Source of the DNA: an uncultured Opitutaceae bacterium
GTDB lineage: Bacteria; Verrucomicrobiota; Verrucomicrobiia; Opitutales; Opitutaceae
Assembly: GCA_937942145.1 (NCBI GenBank)
Contig: CALDFV010000210.1
Location: 1-33,176 of the forward strand
Length of the DNA stretch: 33,176 nucleotides
Direction: 5' to 3'
A program made the position numbers and the translations under genes. The notes below the pieces were generated by a model, which was not told where the DNA came from, searched no databases, and saw only the letters and a program-made list of their open reading frames with translations. This document shows positions 19,448-29,550 of this stretch, in pieces. Every line of letters begins with the position of its first letter. Positions within the stretch are counted from its first letter, which is position 1.

Positions 19448-19462
19448 CGCCGCTATATTGCT

Positions 19463-21256
19463 TTATTTTACCGAGTAGGATTTTCGTATCCCTTCGTATT
19501 GGACGATCACGTTTTTCTGATCGATACCCACGACGCGAGCCCCTGAGACTCTGTCCCCTATTCTCACCAGCTTGCTGTTGATATTGGCTACGGGAATGGG
19601 AAGGTCGTGATAAATTTTTGTTATGTTGATCTTTGGGAACTTGGTCGGCTCCTGAGAGAGGTCGAAGCTTTCTGCGACAAGTTCTTCAGCCGTAACAGTA
19701 GTGAAATACGTGTTGGACGCTTGAGCAACAAGTTCTTGGGCGGTAATCGCTTTATCATCGACTGAGTTTTCATCACTAATTCTCAAGTATGCCCCCTCAT
19801 TGATTTGCGATGTGAGGGAACCTTGCTCCCAATCGTCAATTGTCTCGGAACTTGTATTTTTGGTAACGATAAAGCCCGCGAATAGGATGCAGGCGATAGC
19901 ACAAACTCCTACGACCAATTGATTTTGAGTGATTCGTGGTTTACTGATTTTTTGTTCGTTCGGGCAATCGGTTGGGCTTTCGAAATTTGCCACATCAGAA
20001 TCCCAATTGTTTTGTGGCTGCTCAAGATCGGACCCTAATTCTCTCGTTGAAACGTTCGATTCATCGCTAAAGTTACCCGAAACCAGCCTATTCCATTTGG
20101 GCCATTGGTCTGCTTTCCCCAATTCAGAAATGAAAGGACACTCGTATCCGGAACCTGGGGGCGTATGTTTCTGAGATAAGATTCGATTGGCGACGTAGAC
20201 GGAAGCCAGTGCGGAGAACGATGAACCGGAGGAATTCACCGGCTCATGGTGGAATACTGCAGACTCGACTGCTTCGATTGGGAGTCCCCAGCGAGCGAGC
20301 AGGTAGGCTCCGGTCTCGGCGTGATTACAGCCTAGAATTCCGTTTTCGGCTTCCCATGCTGGGATTTTCTTTAATTCGGCGAACTCTTGCGCGGACTTGT
20401 AGGCATCAGGTGCCGCTCTTTGCATAATTAGTTTCCCGATGTCGTGAAAGAGTCCGGATGTATATGCCCCTTCTGCAAGTTTAGAAGTACCGGTTTCGTA
20501 CATCATAAGGTTTTTAGCGCCTACAGCGACGCTCATGCTGTGATGCCATAGTTGGTCGGTCTGAATCTTTTGTTCTCCTCCCTGGGTGTCACTAAATACC
20601 TGGATTGCGAGCACTAGGTTCTTGACCGTTTCGATACCGAGGACACTGACGGCTTGGGTAATGTCAGAAATGGTTTCATCGAAGCCGAAGAAGGAGGAAT
20701 TAACGATTTTTAGAATCTTAGCGCTGACCGTTATGTCATTGGAGATCGCTTTGCCAACTTTCTCGATGGATACATCGTCGTCGTTCAGCGTATCGACGAT
20801 TTTGATATAGAGAGAGGGTAAGCTAGGTAGTTCGCCTAGTGTGCTGACGATGCTCTTGATTTGGGGTTTTCCAAGCCAGGCCTCGATTGAGAGACACCTC
20901 TGAATTTTGGTGAGGAGTCGATTGGCAGGACATGGCTTCGGCAGAAAATGGAAGGAGCTCCCGATTCCGTCTTCCAGAACTCCGATCTCGTCCCGATTTG
21001 CGACTATGAATCGGTGAATAAACGGATGGGCTTTTTCGGCTTTGCGCAGGAGCTCTGCACCATTCATTTGCGGCATATGGTAGTCGCAGATTACGATTGA
21101 AGGGGGGTTACTGATAATCGACTCGAGGGCCTGTTGCGGATTATTGGAATACTCGAGAATCCACTGGTCTCCTTTCGAAGACAGGGAAGCCTTTATTTGG
21201 TCGAGGCAATCGATCTCGTCATCGATTACCAGAATGCGTGTGTTATTATTGGCCAT
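19463..21256 (-). CDS. REC-HDOD response regulator with a C-terminal transmembrane segment and GspB-like tail
   Basis: REC (ILVIDDEIDCLDQI...IVICDYHMPQMNGAELL), HDOD (LPSLPSLYIKIVDTL...AKILKIVNSSFFGFDETISDITQAVSVLGIETVKNLVL), hydrophobic QLVVGVCAIACILFAGFIVT, tail ANINSKLVRIGDRVSGARVVGIDQKNVIVQYEGIRKSYSVK. Confidence 0.87.
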   Translation of the reverse strand: MANNNTRILVIDDEIDCLDQIKASLSSKGDQWILEYSNNPQQALESIISNPPSIVICDYHMPQMNGAELLRKAEKAHPFIHRFIVANRDEIGVLEDGIGSSFHFLPKPCPANRLLTKIQRCLSIEAWLGKPQIKSIVSTLGELPSLPSLYIKIVDTLNDDDVSIEKVGKAISNDITVSAKILKIVNSSFFGFDETISDITQAVSVLGIETVKNLVLAIQVFSDTQGGEQKIQTDQLWHHSMSVAVGAKNLMMYETGTSKLAEGAYTSGLFHDIGKLIMQRAAPDAYKSAQEFAELKKIPAWEAENGILGCNHAETGAYLLARWGLPIEAVESAVFHHEPVNSSGSSFSALASVYVANRILSQKHTPPGSGYECPFISELGKADQWPKWNRLVSGNFSDESNVSTRELGSDLEQPQNNWDSDVANFESPTDCPNEQKISKPRITQNQLVVGVCAIACILFAGFIVTKNTSSETIDDWEQGSLTSQINEGAYLRISDENSVDDKAITAQELVAQASNTYFTTVTAEELVAESFDLSQEPTKFPKINITKIYHDLPIPVANINSKLVRIGDRVSGARVVGIDQKNVIVQYEGIRKSYSVK

Positions 21257-21499
21257 TGTGGAGCTTTCGGGTACATTTGGATCGACAGAAAGCGAGCGAG
21301 CCTTGAGCTCCACCGCGCGGATTTACTTAGGTTGGTGTGATATACTTATTAGGGGATTGGACTTATTTGAGTAGGTTCCTCCTCGCTGACTCAAGGGCTT
21401 GTCGGTGATTGAGACGGACTTCCGAAAATTAAAGCCTCAGGCTTCGACGCAAAAAGTTTGTTGTGAGCCAAGGCGAGACTGTCAGATTGATGGGTTTGA

Positions 21500-22273
21500 A
21501 TGGATAGACCTTACGAATATTGCGGTATTGAAGCCTCATCCTACGATCTGATCGACGAACTTTCAGACTTTGACGACTATCCGTTCTATCGGTTTTTGAT
21601 AGAGTCCAATCCGGGCCAAGTTCTCGATCTTGGATGTGGGACAGGGCGCATTTTGTGCCCTCTTGCTCGGGATGGAATAAGTGTGACAGGAATCGATTCC
21701 TCCCACGAGATGCTTGAAATTTGCCGAGAGAAGCTTTCGAGGTCTGGGCTAGAAGCAAAACTTTCCCGAGGAGACATACGCAAATTCGATCTAAGCTCCC
21801 AGTTCGATAGTATTCTCATCCCTGGATTCACCTTTAACCTGCTTTTGGAGACGCAGGAAATAGAAGGATGCTTAGACGCATGTTTTAAGCATTTGAAACC
21901 CTCAGGGCAGCTGGTTCTCCCGACGTATATTCCTTGGGAGATGCTCGAAGGCGAATCGAATCAAAAGCCTCTGAAAAAGAGACGCGAGTCTTCGAGCGAT
22001 CAAAAGGGAAGTAGAATTGTTGCATGGCAGGGTTGGGAGATCAACCGGTTCGACCAGCTTCTCCACTTGAGAAATCGCTTCCAGCATCTCGATTTCAATG
22101 GGGTTGTGCAAAGTGAGGAAGACCGTACGATGACACTCCGTTGGCACTTGCCTTACGATATGTTGACGCTGCTTCGGAAGTGCGGTTTTGGAGACGTCTC
22201 CGTCTATGGAGACTTCACCTTTGATCCTCCAGAATCGGATTCAGAATCAGTGATCTACGTTGCCCGGCGGTAG
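21500..22273 (+). CDS. Class I SAM-dependent methyltransferase
   Basis: VLDLGCGTGRILCPLARDGISVTGIDSSHEMLEI, LKPSGQLVLPTYI. Confidence 0.9.
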   Translation: MDRPYEYCGIEASSYDLIDELSDFDDYPFYRFLIESNPGQVLDLGCGTGRILCPLARDGISVTGIDSSHEMLEICREKLSRSGLEAKLSRGDIRKFDLSSQFDSILIPGFTFNLLLETQEIEGCLDACFKHLKPSGQLVLPTYIPWEMLEGESNQKPLKKRRESSSDQKGSRIVAWQGWEINRFDQLLHLRNRFQHLDFNGVVQSEEDRTMTLRWHLPYDMLTLLRKCGFGDVSVYGDFTFDPPESDSESVIYVARR

Positions 22274-22400
22274 CGGAGGATACGCCCTTGATTTGAGGCG
22301 CTACAGGAATGGGGCCCAGGGGGCTAACTTTCTGTCTCAAATTACTGGGAGCCAGGGATTTTTGAGAAAAACGGCTTTTTTTGCTCCTTGCCCTAAGAGA

Positions 22401-23174
22401 ATGACCGATTCTGCCGATCACCTACTAAGGTGCCGCTTAGGTACCATTCTTCATAACCTCATGGGTAATATTGCAGAACTTACTTATTTTGGGCGCGATT
22501 TGGAAGCGATGTCTTTCGCGCAAAATTATCACGAATGGATTGCGGACGAATTCTCGCCTTACCTCGGCAAAGAAGTCGCAGAAGTGGGAGCCGGCAGTGG
22601 TGACTTCACGGATCTCATTTTGGAAAGGGGTGCCGATCGGGTTACCTGCTTTGAGCCCTCGAGCAACATGTTTCCAATTTTAGAGGAAAGGCATGTCGAT
22701 AACTCTCGAGTTGAAACTATGCCACACTATTTTGGGGAATGCTTAGAGGATAACCGAGAGCGTTTTGATGCGGCAGTCTATGTTAATGTGCTCGAGCATG
22801 TTGAGCATGATGTGGACGAAGTTGGTTTTGCCTACGAGAGCTTGAAGCCAGGGGGGCACCTAGCAATTTTAGTTCCGGCTTTAGAATGGCTGTATAGCGA
22901 CTTCGATAGTCAGCTCGGCCATTTTAGACGCTATCGTAAGAAGAATCTCGTAGGAATACTCGAAGATCATGATTTCGAAATCAAAGAAGCAAAGTACTTT
23001 GATATGGCAGGAATCATGCCTTGGTACCTGATGATGGTTATGTTCAACAAGTCCCTTAATAGCGGAAATGTTAGCGCGTACGACAAACTAGTGATTCCGG
23101 TTTCCCGGTTTCTGGAAGGGAAGTGGGCTCCGTCCATTGGAAAGAACCTGCTTGTGATTGGTCGCAAGCGATAG
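22401..23174 (+). CDS. Class I SAM-dependent methyltransferase
   Basis: VAEVGAGSGDFTDLILERGADRVTCFEPSSNM, VYVNVLEHVEHD, LKPGGHLAILVPALEWLYSDFDSQLGHFRRY. The ORF opens at TTG 22260, but ATG 22401 or 22461 is more plausible. Confidence 0.88.
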   Translation: MTDSADHLLRCRLGTILHNLMGNIAELTYFGRDLEAMSFAQNYHEWIADEFSPYLGKEVAEVGAGSGDFTDLILERGADRVTCFEPSSNMFPILEERHVDNSRVETMPHYFGECLEDNRERFDAAVYVNVLEHVEHDVDEVGFAYESLKPGGHLAILVPALEWLYSDFDSQLGHFRRYRKKNLVGILEDHDFEIKEAKYFDMAGIMPWYLMMVMFNKSLNSGNVSAYDKLVIPVSRFLEGKWAPSIGKNLLVIGRKR

Positions 23175-23440
23175 CCAGAGGCTTTTGGTTGAGCGTCCCC
23201 CTCGTGTTCCTGGCGAGTCACCGAATGTGAATTTGGAAGATTCGTATCTATAGCGTTTGCCCTATCGTACATCGTTCAGTGCCGAACTCGTTTGACGTCG
23301 TTTAGGCGACATGGATAAAACCTTTGAAGAGGGCCTAAGAAATCAAGGGGTGGGCTGAGTTTTACGGCAAGACGGTCGACGCTCAATACTTAGATTAGCA
23401 ATGTAACCTTTCGCTATTTTATTGATGATACCTGAAGCTA

Positions 23441-25279
23441 CTAGGGTAGGGAGTTCACCCAAATGCCGTATGCTTCGAGATCTATTCGGTTCATATAGGA
23501 AAGCTCGGATTCTAGAAGTTTTTCCCTAATCTCTGTGTCCTGGACTTTGTCTTCGAGCTCCAAAACGATATGGGTGACTTTGCTCAGTCGAGTGATGTGG
23601 AGGGGTGTTGTAGACACCTCAGCAACCGTTTCTAATTCAAACCAGGGCCCAGGGTCATGGCCCGGAAGCGGAGTTTCAGTGATGCGATCCTCTATTGGTT
23701 GAATACCTATTGTTTGAATTACGAATATTTCATTCCAAGTCCCAAGTTCCTTGTGGAACTTTAACAAGCCTGGTTGAGACACGGCTCTTTGGAAACCGAT
23801 ATTATCGATGTCGTTTAATTCAAATTCTTGAGCATAGGATGAAATGTATAGATAGTTTCCGTCAGGCAACTGCTCATGCCAATTCATCATCCATTCCAGA
23901 CGTCGCAAGATCTTGTTGTTGTCGGAATAGAGATGCTTTGAGAAAAGAGGCAAAGCGTACAGAAAACAGACGACGACAAGTGAATGCGTGACAATTTTCA
24001 ATTTGGGACGCAGCGCATGAATCATTCCGAACGCTAGTCCTGAACTAATTAGCATGAGGAGTATAAATGGTAATCCTAAACGAGCTACTACAGGGTCATC
24101 GAGCTGACCATAAGTGAAACCGAGGACTAGGACAAACTCGGCTAAGATTGCGAAGCTGAAAATTTGTGCAACATGTAGACGATTCTTCAGGGAGGGCCAA
24201 TTTTTATAACGCGTTATGCTGAGAGTCAAAAGAATAACAAGGCTTAGTAGGCCAATTATTGAGAGCCAAGGCGAGTTCGTTGAAAAGTCGCCTGATGAAA
24301 AAAGAAAGTTGGTAGCATGGCCGAGATTTTCGTCGATATATGAAAAGCTAAAGAACCCGTCAGAATCGTATTTGTACTGTTTATATCTTTCATTTGCTGC
24401 AGAGAATGTGTGCTGCCATGCAATTGGTATGAAAGACATGGGTATGAGTACAGCGGGCCATGTTATATGGACTTCCCTTATTCGTGCCCAGCAAAGAGCA
24501 ACGACGATAACAATGGGAACGACCAAGAATGGGGATTCGTATCGAGCGTGGGAGAAGAGTGCGACTGCAACAAGTAGAGCAGAAAGTCTGGAAGTTGAGT
24601 GAGGCTTTTCTGCGTATTTCAGGGCAAGCAAGAAACAGGTGAGAATGCCGACCAAGTTAAGCGTTTCTAGCCCACCACCACTAGCGTTTTGGCTGAGAAT
24701 CGGAGCACAACATGATAGGAGCATAGCGTACCAACCGGCTTGATAATTGTACAATTTGCTAGTGCAGGTCTGTATAAGGACAAGTAGAATAACGGTTAGG
24801 AATCCGTTTAAAAAGAAAGCATTTTGAATCGCGTATCCGAATATATCGTGCACCGACGCTAAGAGGAATTGGAACAGGATGGGACGCTTGTCCACGATCG
24901 ATGTCTCGTCGATCCCTAAAATGGCAGATTCGCGCCAAATAGCGAGACGGTCATAGTGCAAGCTTTTAGCGACGTTAGAGATAGTGTGCTCGTCGAAAGT
25001 TATGTTGAATCCGCCTCCCTCCCGCGTGTACAAAAAAACCGATGCGAGGATAGCGATCCCAACGACTATCCCGTTTTTCCTTTCCGATATCCAGGTGGTG
25101 AGGTCTTTATGGTAGGCTTTTAGAACGAGAAATACGAAGCCACCAAAACAAGCTAGGATATTCCAATAGGCTAGTTTAGCAAAATTATCAGAAGCTCCAG
25201 TTGAGTCAAAGAGGAAGAATCCAACTAATATCGACGAGGTGCTTGAGAGACCGAATAGGATCCACTTGGCTAATTTCAT
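23441..25279 (-). CDS. Polytopic membrane protein, probable GT39/ArnT-like glycosyltransferase
   Basis: 612 aa with many hydrophobic segments; FNITFDEHTISNVAKSLHYD in an early extracytoplasmic loop resembles C-type glycosyltransferases. Confidence 0.6.
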   Translation of the reverse strand: MKLAKWILFGLSSTSSILVGFFLFDSTGASDNFAKLAYWNILACFGGFVFLVLKAYHKDLTTWISERKNGIVVGIAILASVFLYTREGGGFNITFDEHTISNVAKSLHYDRLAIWRESAILGIDETSIVDKRPILFQFLLASVHDIFGYAIQNAFFLNGFLTVILLVLIQTCTSKLYNYQAGWYAMLLSCCAPILSQNASGGGLETLNLVGILTCFLLALKYAEKPHSTSRLSALLVAVALFSHARYESPFLVVPIVIVVALCWARIREVHITWPAVLIPMSFIPIAWQHTFSAANERYKQYKYDSDGFFSFSYIDENLGHATNFLFSSGDFSTNSPWLSIIGLLSLVILLTLSITRYKNWPSLKNRLHVAQIFSFAILAEFVLVLGFTYGQLDDPVVARLGLPFILLMLISSGLAFGMIHALRPKLKIVTHSLVVVCFLYALPLFSKHLYSDNNKILRRLEWMMNWHEQLPDGNYLYISSYAQEFELNDIDNIGFQRAVSQPGLLKFHKELGTWNEIFVIQTIGIQPIEDRITETPLPGHDPGPWFELETVAEVSTTPLHITRLSKVTHIVLELEDKVQDTEIREKLLESELSYMNRIDLEAYGIWVNSLP

Positions 25280-25544
25280 TTGTGCGGTTTTTGACTCGGC
25301 AGATTAATCTCGCGGAATGACCAAATTGTCTTTGTTTCTCGAATACGGCTTTGAGTCGAGATATGTATGGCCCTTGTGACATTGCCTCTAATCATTGGTA
25401 ATTGTCGATTTTGTGCGTTTGCCAGTTCTATGAGTACTATAGTATATTCGGTCTGTAGAGTGAATTACTTAATGAAAATCCATACTTTGTGGAAACTCGT
25501 TGGGAAACGGAAAAAGGGTAGACGATGATGGGACTAGTCAAAAA

Positions 25545-25575
25545 TAAAAAAGCCACGCCGTGAAGGCGTAGCTTT
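25545..25575 (-). terminator. Rho-independent terminator for the prepilin-like gene
   Basis: Minus-strand AAAGCTACGCC-TTCA-CGGCGTGGCTTTTTTATTTTT: GC stem followed by a T-tract, just downstream of the 25608 stop. Confidence 0.88.
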
Positions 25576-25607
25576 GAAAATAAACTCAGACTTGAAGTCT
25601 CAGATAA

Positions 25608-25991
25608 TTACTGTTTCTGACCTTCGGCGGAGTACGTACGAGTCGTCGGATTGGCCTGAGGATGTCCAACCGAAAATGTGCCATCAGAAGTGACCGAACC
25701 TGATACGGTATATCCCTTTCCGATTTGCTTAACGTAGGAGAGAAGGTGACCGGTGATGGAACCAGAAGTCGCTGCGTAAGAAATCGTGGCAGACGTTGTG
25801 TTATTCTCGAGCATGTACTGTTGTGCAGCAGATGCGATTTGGCGTGCGTCATTGTCCATTGCGCTAGCACGTGAGCTTTCGCGAACCTTTTGGAACGCAG
25901 GTATCGCCATAGCAGCCAAGAGGCCTATGATAACGACAACGATCATGATTTCGACGAGGGTAAAACCCTTCTTAGATGTATTTTTATGCAT
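25608..25991 (-). CDS. Prepilin-like (type II secretion/type IV pilin) protein
   Basis: N-terminal KKGFTLVEIMIVVVIIGLLAAMAIPAFQKVRESSR prepilin cleavage/methylation motif. Confidence 0.95.
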   Translation of the reverse strand: MHKNTSKKGFTLVEIMIVVVIIGLLAAMAIPAFQKVRESSRASAMDNDARQIASAAQQYMLENNTTSATISYAATSGSITGHLLSYVKQIGKGYTVSGSVTSDGTFSVGHPQANPTTRTYSAEGQKQ

Positions 25992-26231
25992 AATATTGAT
26001 TCCTATTGATATTTTATTTGTGAATTAGAAAAAGGACACTACCGCCTCAATAAACGGACGTCCTTAGGAGCCCTTTAGCCGCTGCCCTTGTATTTGGTGT
26101 CAACCATATGTAAATACGGAAAGAGAGCAGCAATTTTGAAACAATAGTCGTATTAGTATTGCTCTAATTGAGACGATTACGCATCCGCCTAGAGGATTAT
26201 TACAAACAGGGAATAGGTAGTAGAATTTAAG

Positions 26232-27197
26232 ATGAAGTTTTGGACGCGAAGTTATGTGAGAGTAGCCACCGTTTTTTTTGCCTGCCTGGCCATGCAGTGG
26301 ATGGAGGCTGTGGAGGTTCGAATATCCTTAAGAAATGGGGACGTCCTTAGGGGCAGGCTGATTAGCGAAGGTGACGTTGTTTTAATTGAGCATGCAATTT
26401 TAGGTGATGTTGAGATTCCAAAAAGGAGTGTCAGGAGTATTATCCGCCCCAATCAGAATCGAAATGAAGGGGATGCTCCTGAGGAACCTGAGAACGAGGA
26501 ATCGCAAGCATCGGAACCCTGGATGAAAGATTTTGTGCGGGTGATCAGCTTTGAGGATTGGTCCCGCCAGTTTGAGTTTGGAATGAACCTGCAGAGTGAC
26601 CGCCGGGATAAATTCGACTACAATGCTCGATTCAATATGCGGCGCAGGATCGAGAAAAACGATTTCCGGTTTGAAGCCCGCAGATACTTTGGCGAGAGCG
26701 ACCAAGAGAAGACGACTGACCGGTTGTATTCCAACTTTAGATGGAGACGAGACTTATCGCCCGGCGTATTCTACCAATCCGATACGCTTTACAGTTCAGA
26801 CGCGATAAAGGAAATCGATGTTAACTTGGAGCAAACATTGGGATTGGGTTATCGCTTACTGAACCAGAAAGCCCTCAAAGTTTCGACAGGCGCGGGACTA
26901 AGTGGGCGGTATCGTGAAGACAACGTCGACAATGGGAACACGAACTACCTTTTGGACGTGTTTCAAGATCTGGACTGTCGGTTAGGTAGTCGCCTGCGAT
27001 TGACGCAAGAGTTTAGAATCGCGCTTCCCCCTGATGAGCGGAGCGAATACGAGTACGAGTTTCAGGCTGGAATTGTCAGCAGGGTAACCGACTCGTTGCA
27101 CCTTTCTATCAGGTATCAGCTAGAATACGATAGGTCGCTGCCGGAGGACCGGCGTGAGGACCAGCGAATAGTGAGTTCGGTAGGAATCGATTTCTGA
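26232..27197 (+). CDS. DUF481-like putative outer-membrane protein
   Basis: Signal peptide-like N-terminus, RISLRNGDVLRGRLISEGDVVLIEHAILGDVEIPKRSVRSI, alternating beta-barrel-like C-terminus ending ...QRIVSSVGIDF. Confidence 0.8.
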   Translation: MKFWTRSYVRVATVFFACLAMQWMEAVEVRISLRNGDVLRGRLISEGDVVLIEHAILGDVEIPKRSVRSIIRPNQNRNEGDAPEEPENEESQASEPWMKDFVRVISFEDWSRQFEFGMNLQSDRRDKFDYNARFNMRRRIEKNDFRFEARRYFGESDQEKTTDRLYSNFRWRRDLSPGVFYQSDTLYSSDAIKEIDVNLEQTLGLGYRLLNQKALKVSTGAGLSGRYREDNVDNGNTNYLLDVFQDLDCRLGSRLRLTQEFRIALPPDERSEYEYEFQAGIVSRVTDSLHLSIRYQLEYDRSLPEDRREDQRIVSSVGIDF

Positions 27198-27217
27198 GGA
27201 AGCGTATCGAACCGTTT

Positions 27218-27613
27218 TTAGGCGCTTTCTTCAAGGTTGGACATTAGCGGTTCGGCGTCGATTGCTTTGGCGTCTTTCCAAAGAGTCTCCAAATCGTAAT
27301 TTTCCCGCATTTCGGGAGTGAACAAATGGATCATAACGTCGAAGGCATCGACGACGGACCAACCGCTGTGGTCACCCTCGTCCACGCCGAGTATGCGTAC
27401 ATTGAGGTCCTTCAGCGTCTTGTCCAGATCGCGCTTCAAGGCACGCAGATGAGGCTGTGAGTTCGCAGTCGCGAGTATCAGGTAGTTTGTGATAGTCGAA
27501 ATTTTGCTCACATCGAGTATCGCGATGTCCTCCGCCTTGGTATCGTCCAACGCGTGGCAACAAGCTCCGAGAAGTTGCCTGTATTTGGAGGAAAGTTTTG
27601 TTTCTTGGCTCAT
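27218..27613 (-). CDS. rsfS: Ribosomal silencing factor RsfS
   Basis: AEDIAILDVSKISTITNYLILATANSQPHLRALKRDL, GWSVVDAFDVMIHLFTPEMRENYDLETLW. Confidence 0.95.
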   Translation of the reverse strand: MSQETKLSSKYRQLLGACCHALDDTKAEDIAILDVSKISTITNYLILATANSQPHLRALKRDLDKTLKDLNVRILGVDEGDHSGWSVVDAFDVMIHLFTPEMRENYDLETLWKDAKAIDAEPLMSNLEESA

Positions 27614-27624
27614 GGTGTGGTCAG

Positions 27625-28227
27625 TTAGTCTCGATAGAGATTCCGCGATTTGATGTAATGAAAGACCGGCTCTGGCAAGAAGTACTTCGGGAGATCACCC
27701 GATTTCGCTCGGTTTCGAATCTCAGTGGAGCTCGTTGGGATGCGTTCCATCTGCAAAGGATGGAGCTTTGTCAGACTCGAAACAACCTCTGGTAGGCTAG
27801 CTTGATCATCCCGTTCGAGATAGATGAATTCCACCTTTTGCGCTAAATCCTCAATATCTCTCCATCGGTCTAGCTGTTTCGCCTGATCTCCTCCGATTAT
27901 CCAGAAAAGCTTCGCCCCTGGATTCTGGCAGGCTACTCGTTCGGCGGTTTCTATCGAGTAGCTAATTCCACCCCGTTCAATCTCAACAGTTGAAACTTCA
28001 AAGGATGGGTTGTCCCCAATGGCGAGGCGGATCATCTCGACTCGGTCTTCGTCTGACGCCGCAGGAGAATTCACTTTGAGTGGAGATTGCGCTGCGGGAA
28101 TAAAGAGGACGCGATTCAGTCGAAATTGCTCGATCGCTTTTTTGGCAATTGACAAATGACCTGCGTGGATGGGGTCGAAGCTGCCTCCGAATAGCCCAAT
28201 CCGCAGGGTTTGGTCAGGCAAGCTCAT
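27625..28227 (-). CDS. nadD: Nicotinate-nucleotide adenylyltransferase
   Basis: IGLFGGSFDPIHAGHLSIAKKA, IPAAQSPLK, WIIGGDQAKQLDRW, PTSSTEIRNRAKSG. Confidence 0.96.
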   Translation of the reverse strand: MSLPDQTLRIGLFGGSFDPIHAGHLSIAKKAIEQFRLNRVLFIPAAQSPLKVNSPAASDEDRVEMIRLAIGDNPSFEVSTVEIERGGISYSIETAERVACQNPGAKLFWIIGGDQAKQLDRWRDIEDLAQKVEFIYLERDDQASLPEVVSSLTKLHPLQMERIPTSSTEIRNRAKSGDLPKYFLPEPVFHYIKSRNLYRD

Positions 28228-29284
28228 TTACAAAAGGAGAAAACATTCCCTCCAGCCTAGCCAAGGCGCGTTTCTCTCGTCGGGTGACTTGCTGGCGGGA
28301 AATGCCGGTCGCCCTCGCTATTCCCTGGAGCGTATCGACTACCTCCTTATTGAGAATACCAAATCTTAGAGCGATGACTTCGCGTTGTTTGGGAGAAAGT
28401 TGGGCCAGCGCCTTTTCTAGAATCTCGACTAAATCAGCTCTGGCCGCTGCCGCAATTGGAGACAGGATTTCCGATTCGAGTTCGATCGCCGTAGTGGATG
28501 ACATGTCACTCGAAAACTCTATGTGAGGTTGCTGAATGCAATTGAGAGCAAGGGTTAAGTTTTTCGTGTCGAGGCTGGGGTGGGATTCAGTCTTTTCCGA
28601 CCGCGAAACTTTGGAGATGAGGTTAACGGGTGCTGAAACAGGGATACTGTTCTTCATCAGGTAATTTCGGATACGCCTATTTGTCCATTGAAAGGCATAG
28701 CTTGCAAATGGCTTGTCGGGTTCAATCCGGTCGATCGCCTGCAGTAGACCCAAGGCTCCTTCCTGCTCGCAATCTTCTCTTCGATTGATGCTACGACAAA
28801 TTTCTTTAGCCGCCTGAATTGAAATGTACTCGTATTTCTGATACAAAATCGTTTGGGCGTTTTTGTAAGAGGGGTACCGTGAGGCCAATCTAAGTTCAAG
28901 TGCCCGCTTGAGATCTTGCCATTGGGTCAATGTAAGCTCTGCGCCCGCTCCAGGTTTATTAGAGAAACCCCAAGCTCTGGTTAGTGATAAAGCCGAGCTA
29001 CGTTTTAATCTGGGGAGTCGAATATCAAAGATGTTAACGACAACGTCTCGCTTGGATTCCAGAGGCAGCGAAAGCACCGCTTGTACAAAGCTGATCCCCT
29101 GCCTTTGCCCCGGCAAATCAAGTGCGTCGAGCGCAGATTGGATGCTATTTTGCCATTCGGGGACTCCCAGCGTCGCATCCAAAGCCCTTCGAAAGCGAGC
29201 TATGACGAGCGTTGCCGCCTGCTTAGCTTCTTCTGAAATCGTGCCGGTCTGCGTCAGCTGCCTGGAATTTTCAGTTTTGGACAT
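28214..29284 (-). CDS. RNA polymerase sigma-70 family factor, alternative/divergent
   Basis: Region 2-like EQEGALGLLQAIDRIEPDKPFASYAFQWTNRRIRNYL; region 4-like LSPKQREVIALRFGI...TLQGIARATGISRQQVTRREKRALARL. Start chosen at MSKTENS (29284); ORF extends to 29461. Confidence 0.85.
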   Translation of the reverse strand: MSKTENSRQLTQTGTISEEAKQAATLVIARFRRALDATLGVPEWQNSIQSALDALDLPGQRQGISFVQAVLSLPLESKRDVVVNIFDIRLPRLKRSSALSLTRAWGFSNKPGAGAELTLTQWQDLKRALELRLASRYPSYKNAQTILYQKYEYISIQAAKEICRSINRREDCEQEGALGLLQAIDRIEPDKPFASYAFQWTNRRIRNYLMKNSIPVSAPVNLISKVSRSEKTESHPSLDTKNLTLALNCIQQPHIEFSSDMSSTTAIELESEILSPIAAAARADLVEILEKALAQLSPKQREVIALRFGILNKEVVDTLQGIARATGISRQQVTRREKRALARLEGMFSPFVNELA

Positions 29285-29467
29285 CGTAGAAAGTCGGACA
29301 AATCTTGGCCCTAACTTAGAAGCTGCGGAACGAATCGCAAGTCTCGGTTTTCTATGAGTCTCAGGCGGTCTCTTTTGAACTTTGGGAACTGATATCGCCA
29401 GAAAGTTGATCTCAGACTTGTTTTCGCCAAAAAAACCTGCTGGCATGCGGACCAATCCCAATCCTGA

Positions 29468-29550
29468 GCCCAGGTGGCGGAATCGGTAGACGCAGCGGAC
29501 TTAAAATCCGTTGTCCGTAAGGACGTGCGGGTTCAAGTCCCGCCTCTAAT
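29468..29550 (+). tRNA. tRNA-Leu(UAA) body with a non-complementary 3' acceptor strand; probably disrupted at an integration site
   Basis: GCCCAGG TGGCGGAATCGGTAGACGC, anticodon arm GCGGA-CTTAAAA-TCCGT, variable arm GTCC-GTAA-GGAC, T arm GCGGG-TTCAAGT-CCCGC are intact; the 3' acceptor positions read CTCTAAT where CCTGGGC is expected. Confidence 0.85.

Noticed and set aside
26056-26351. 13-bp direct repeat GGACGTCCTTAGG (26056 and 26339)
   Set aside because: Several 13-mer repeats are expected by chance in a window this size; one copy is inside a CDS.
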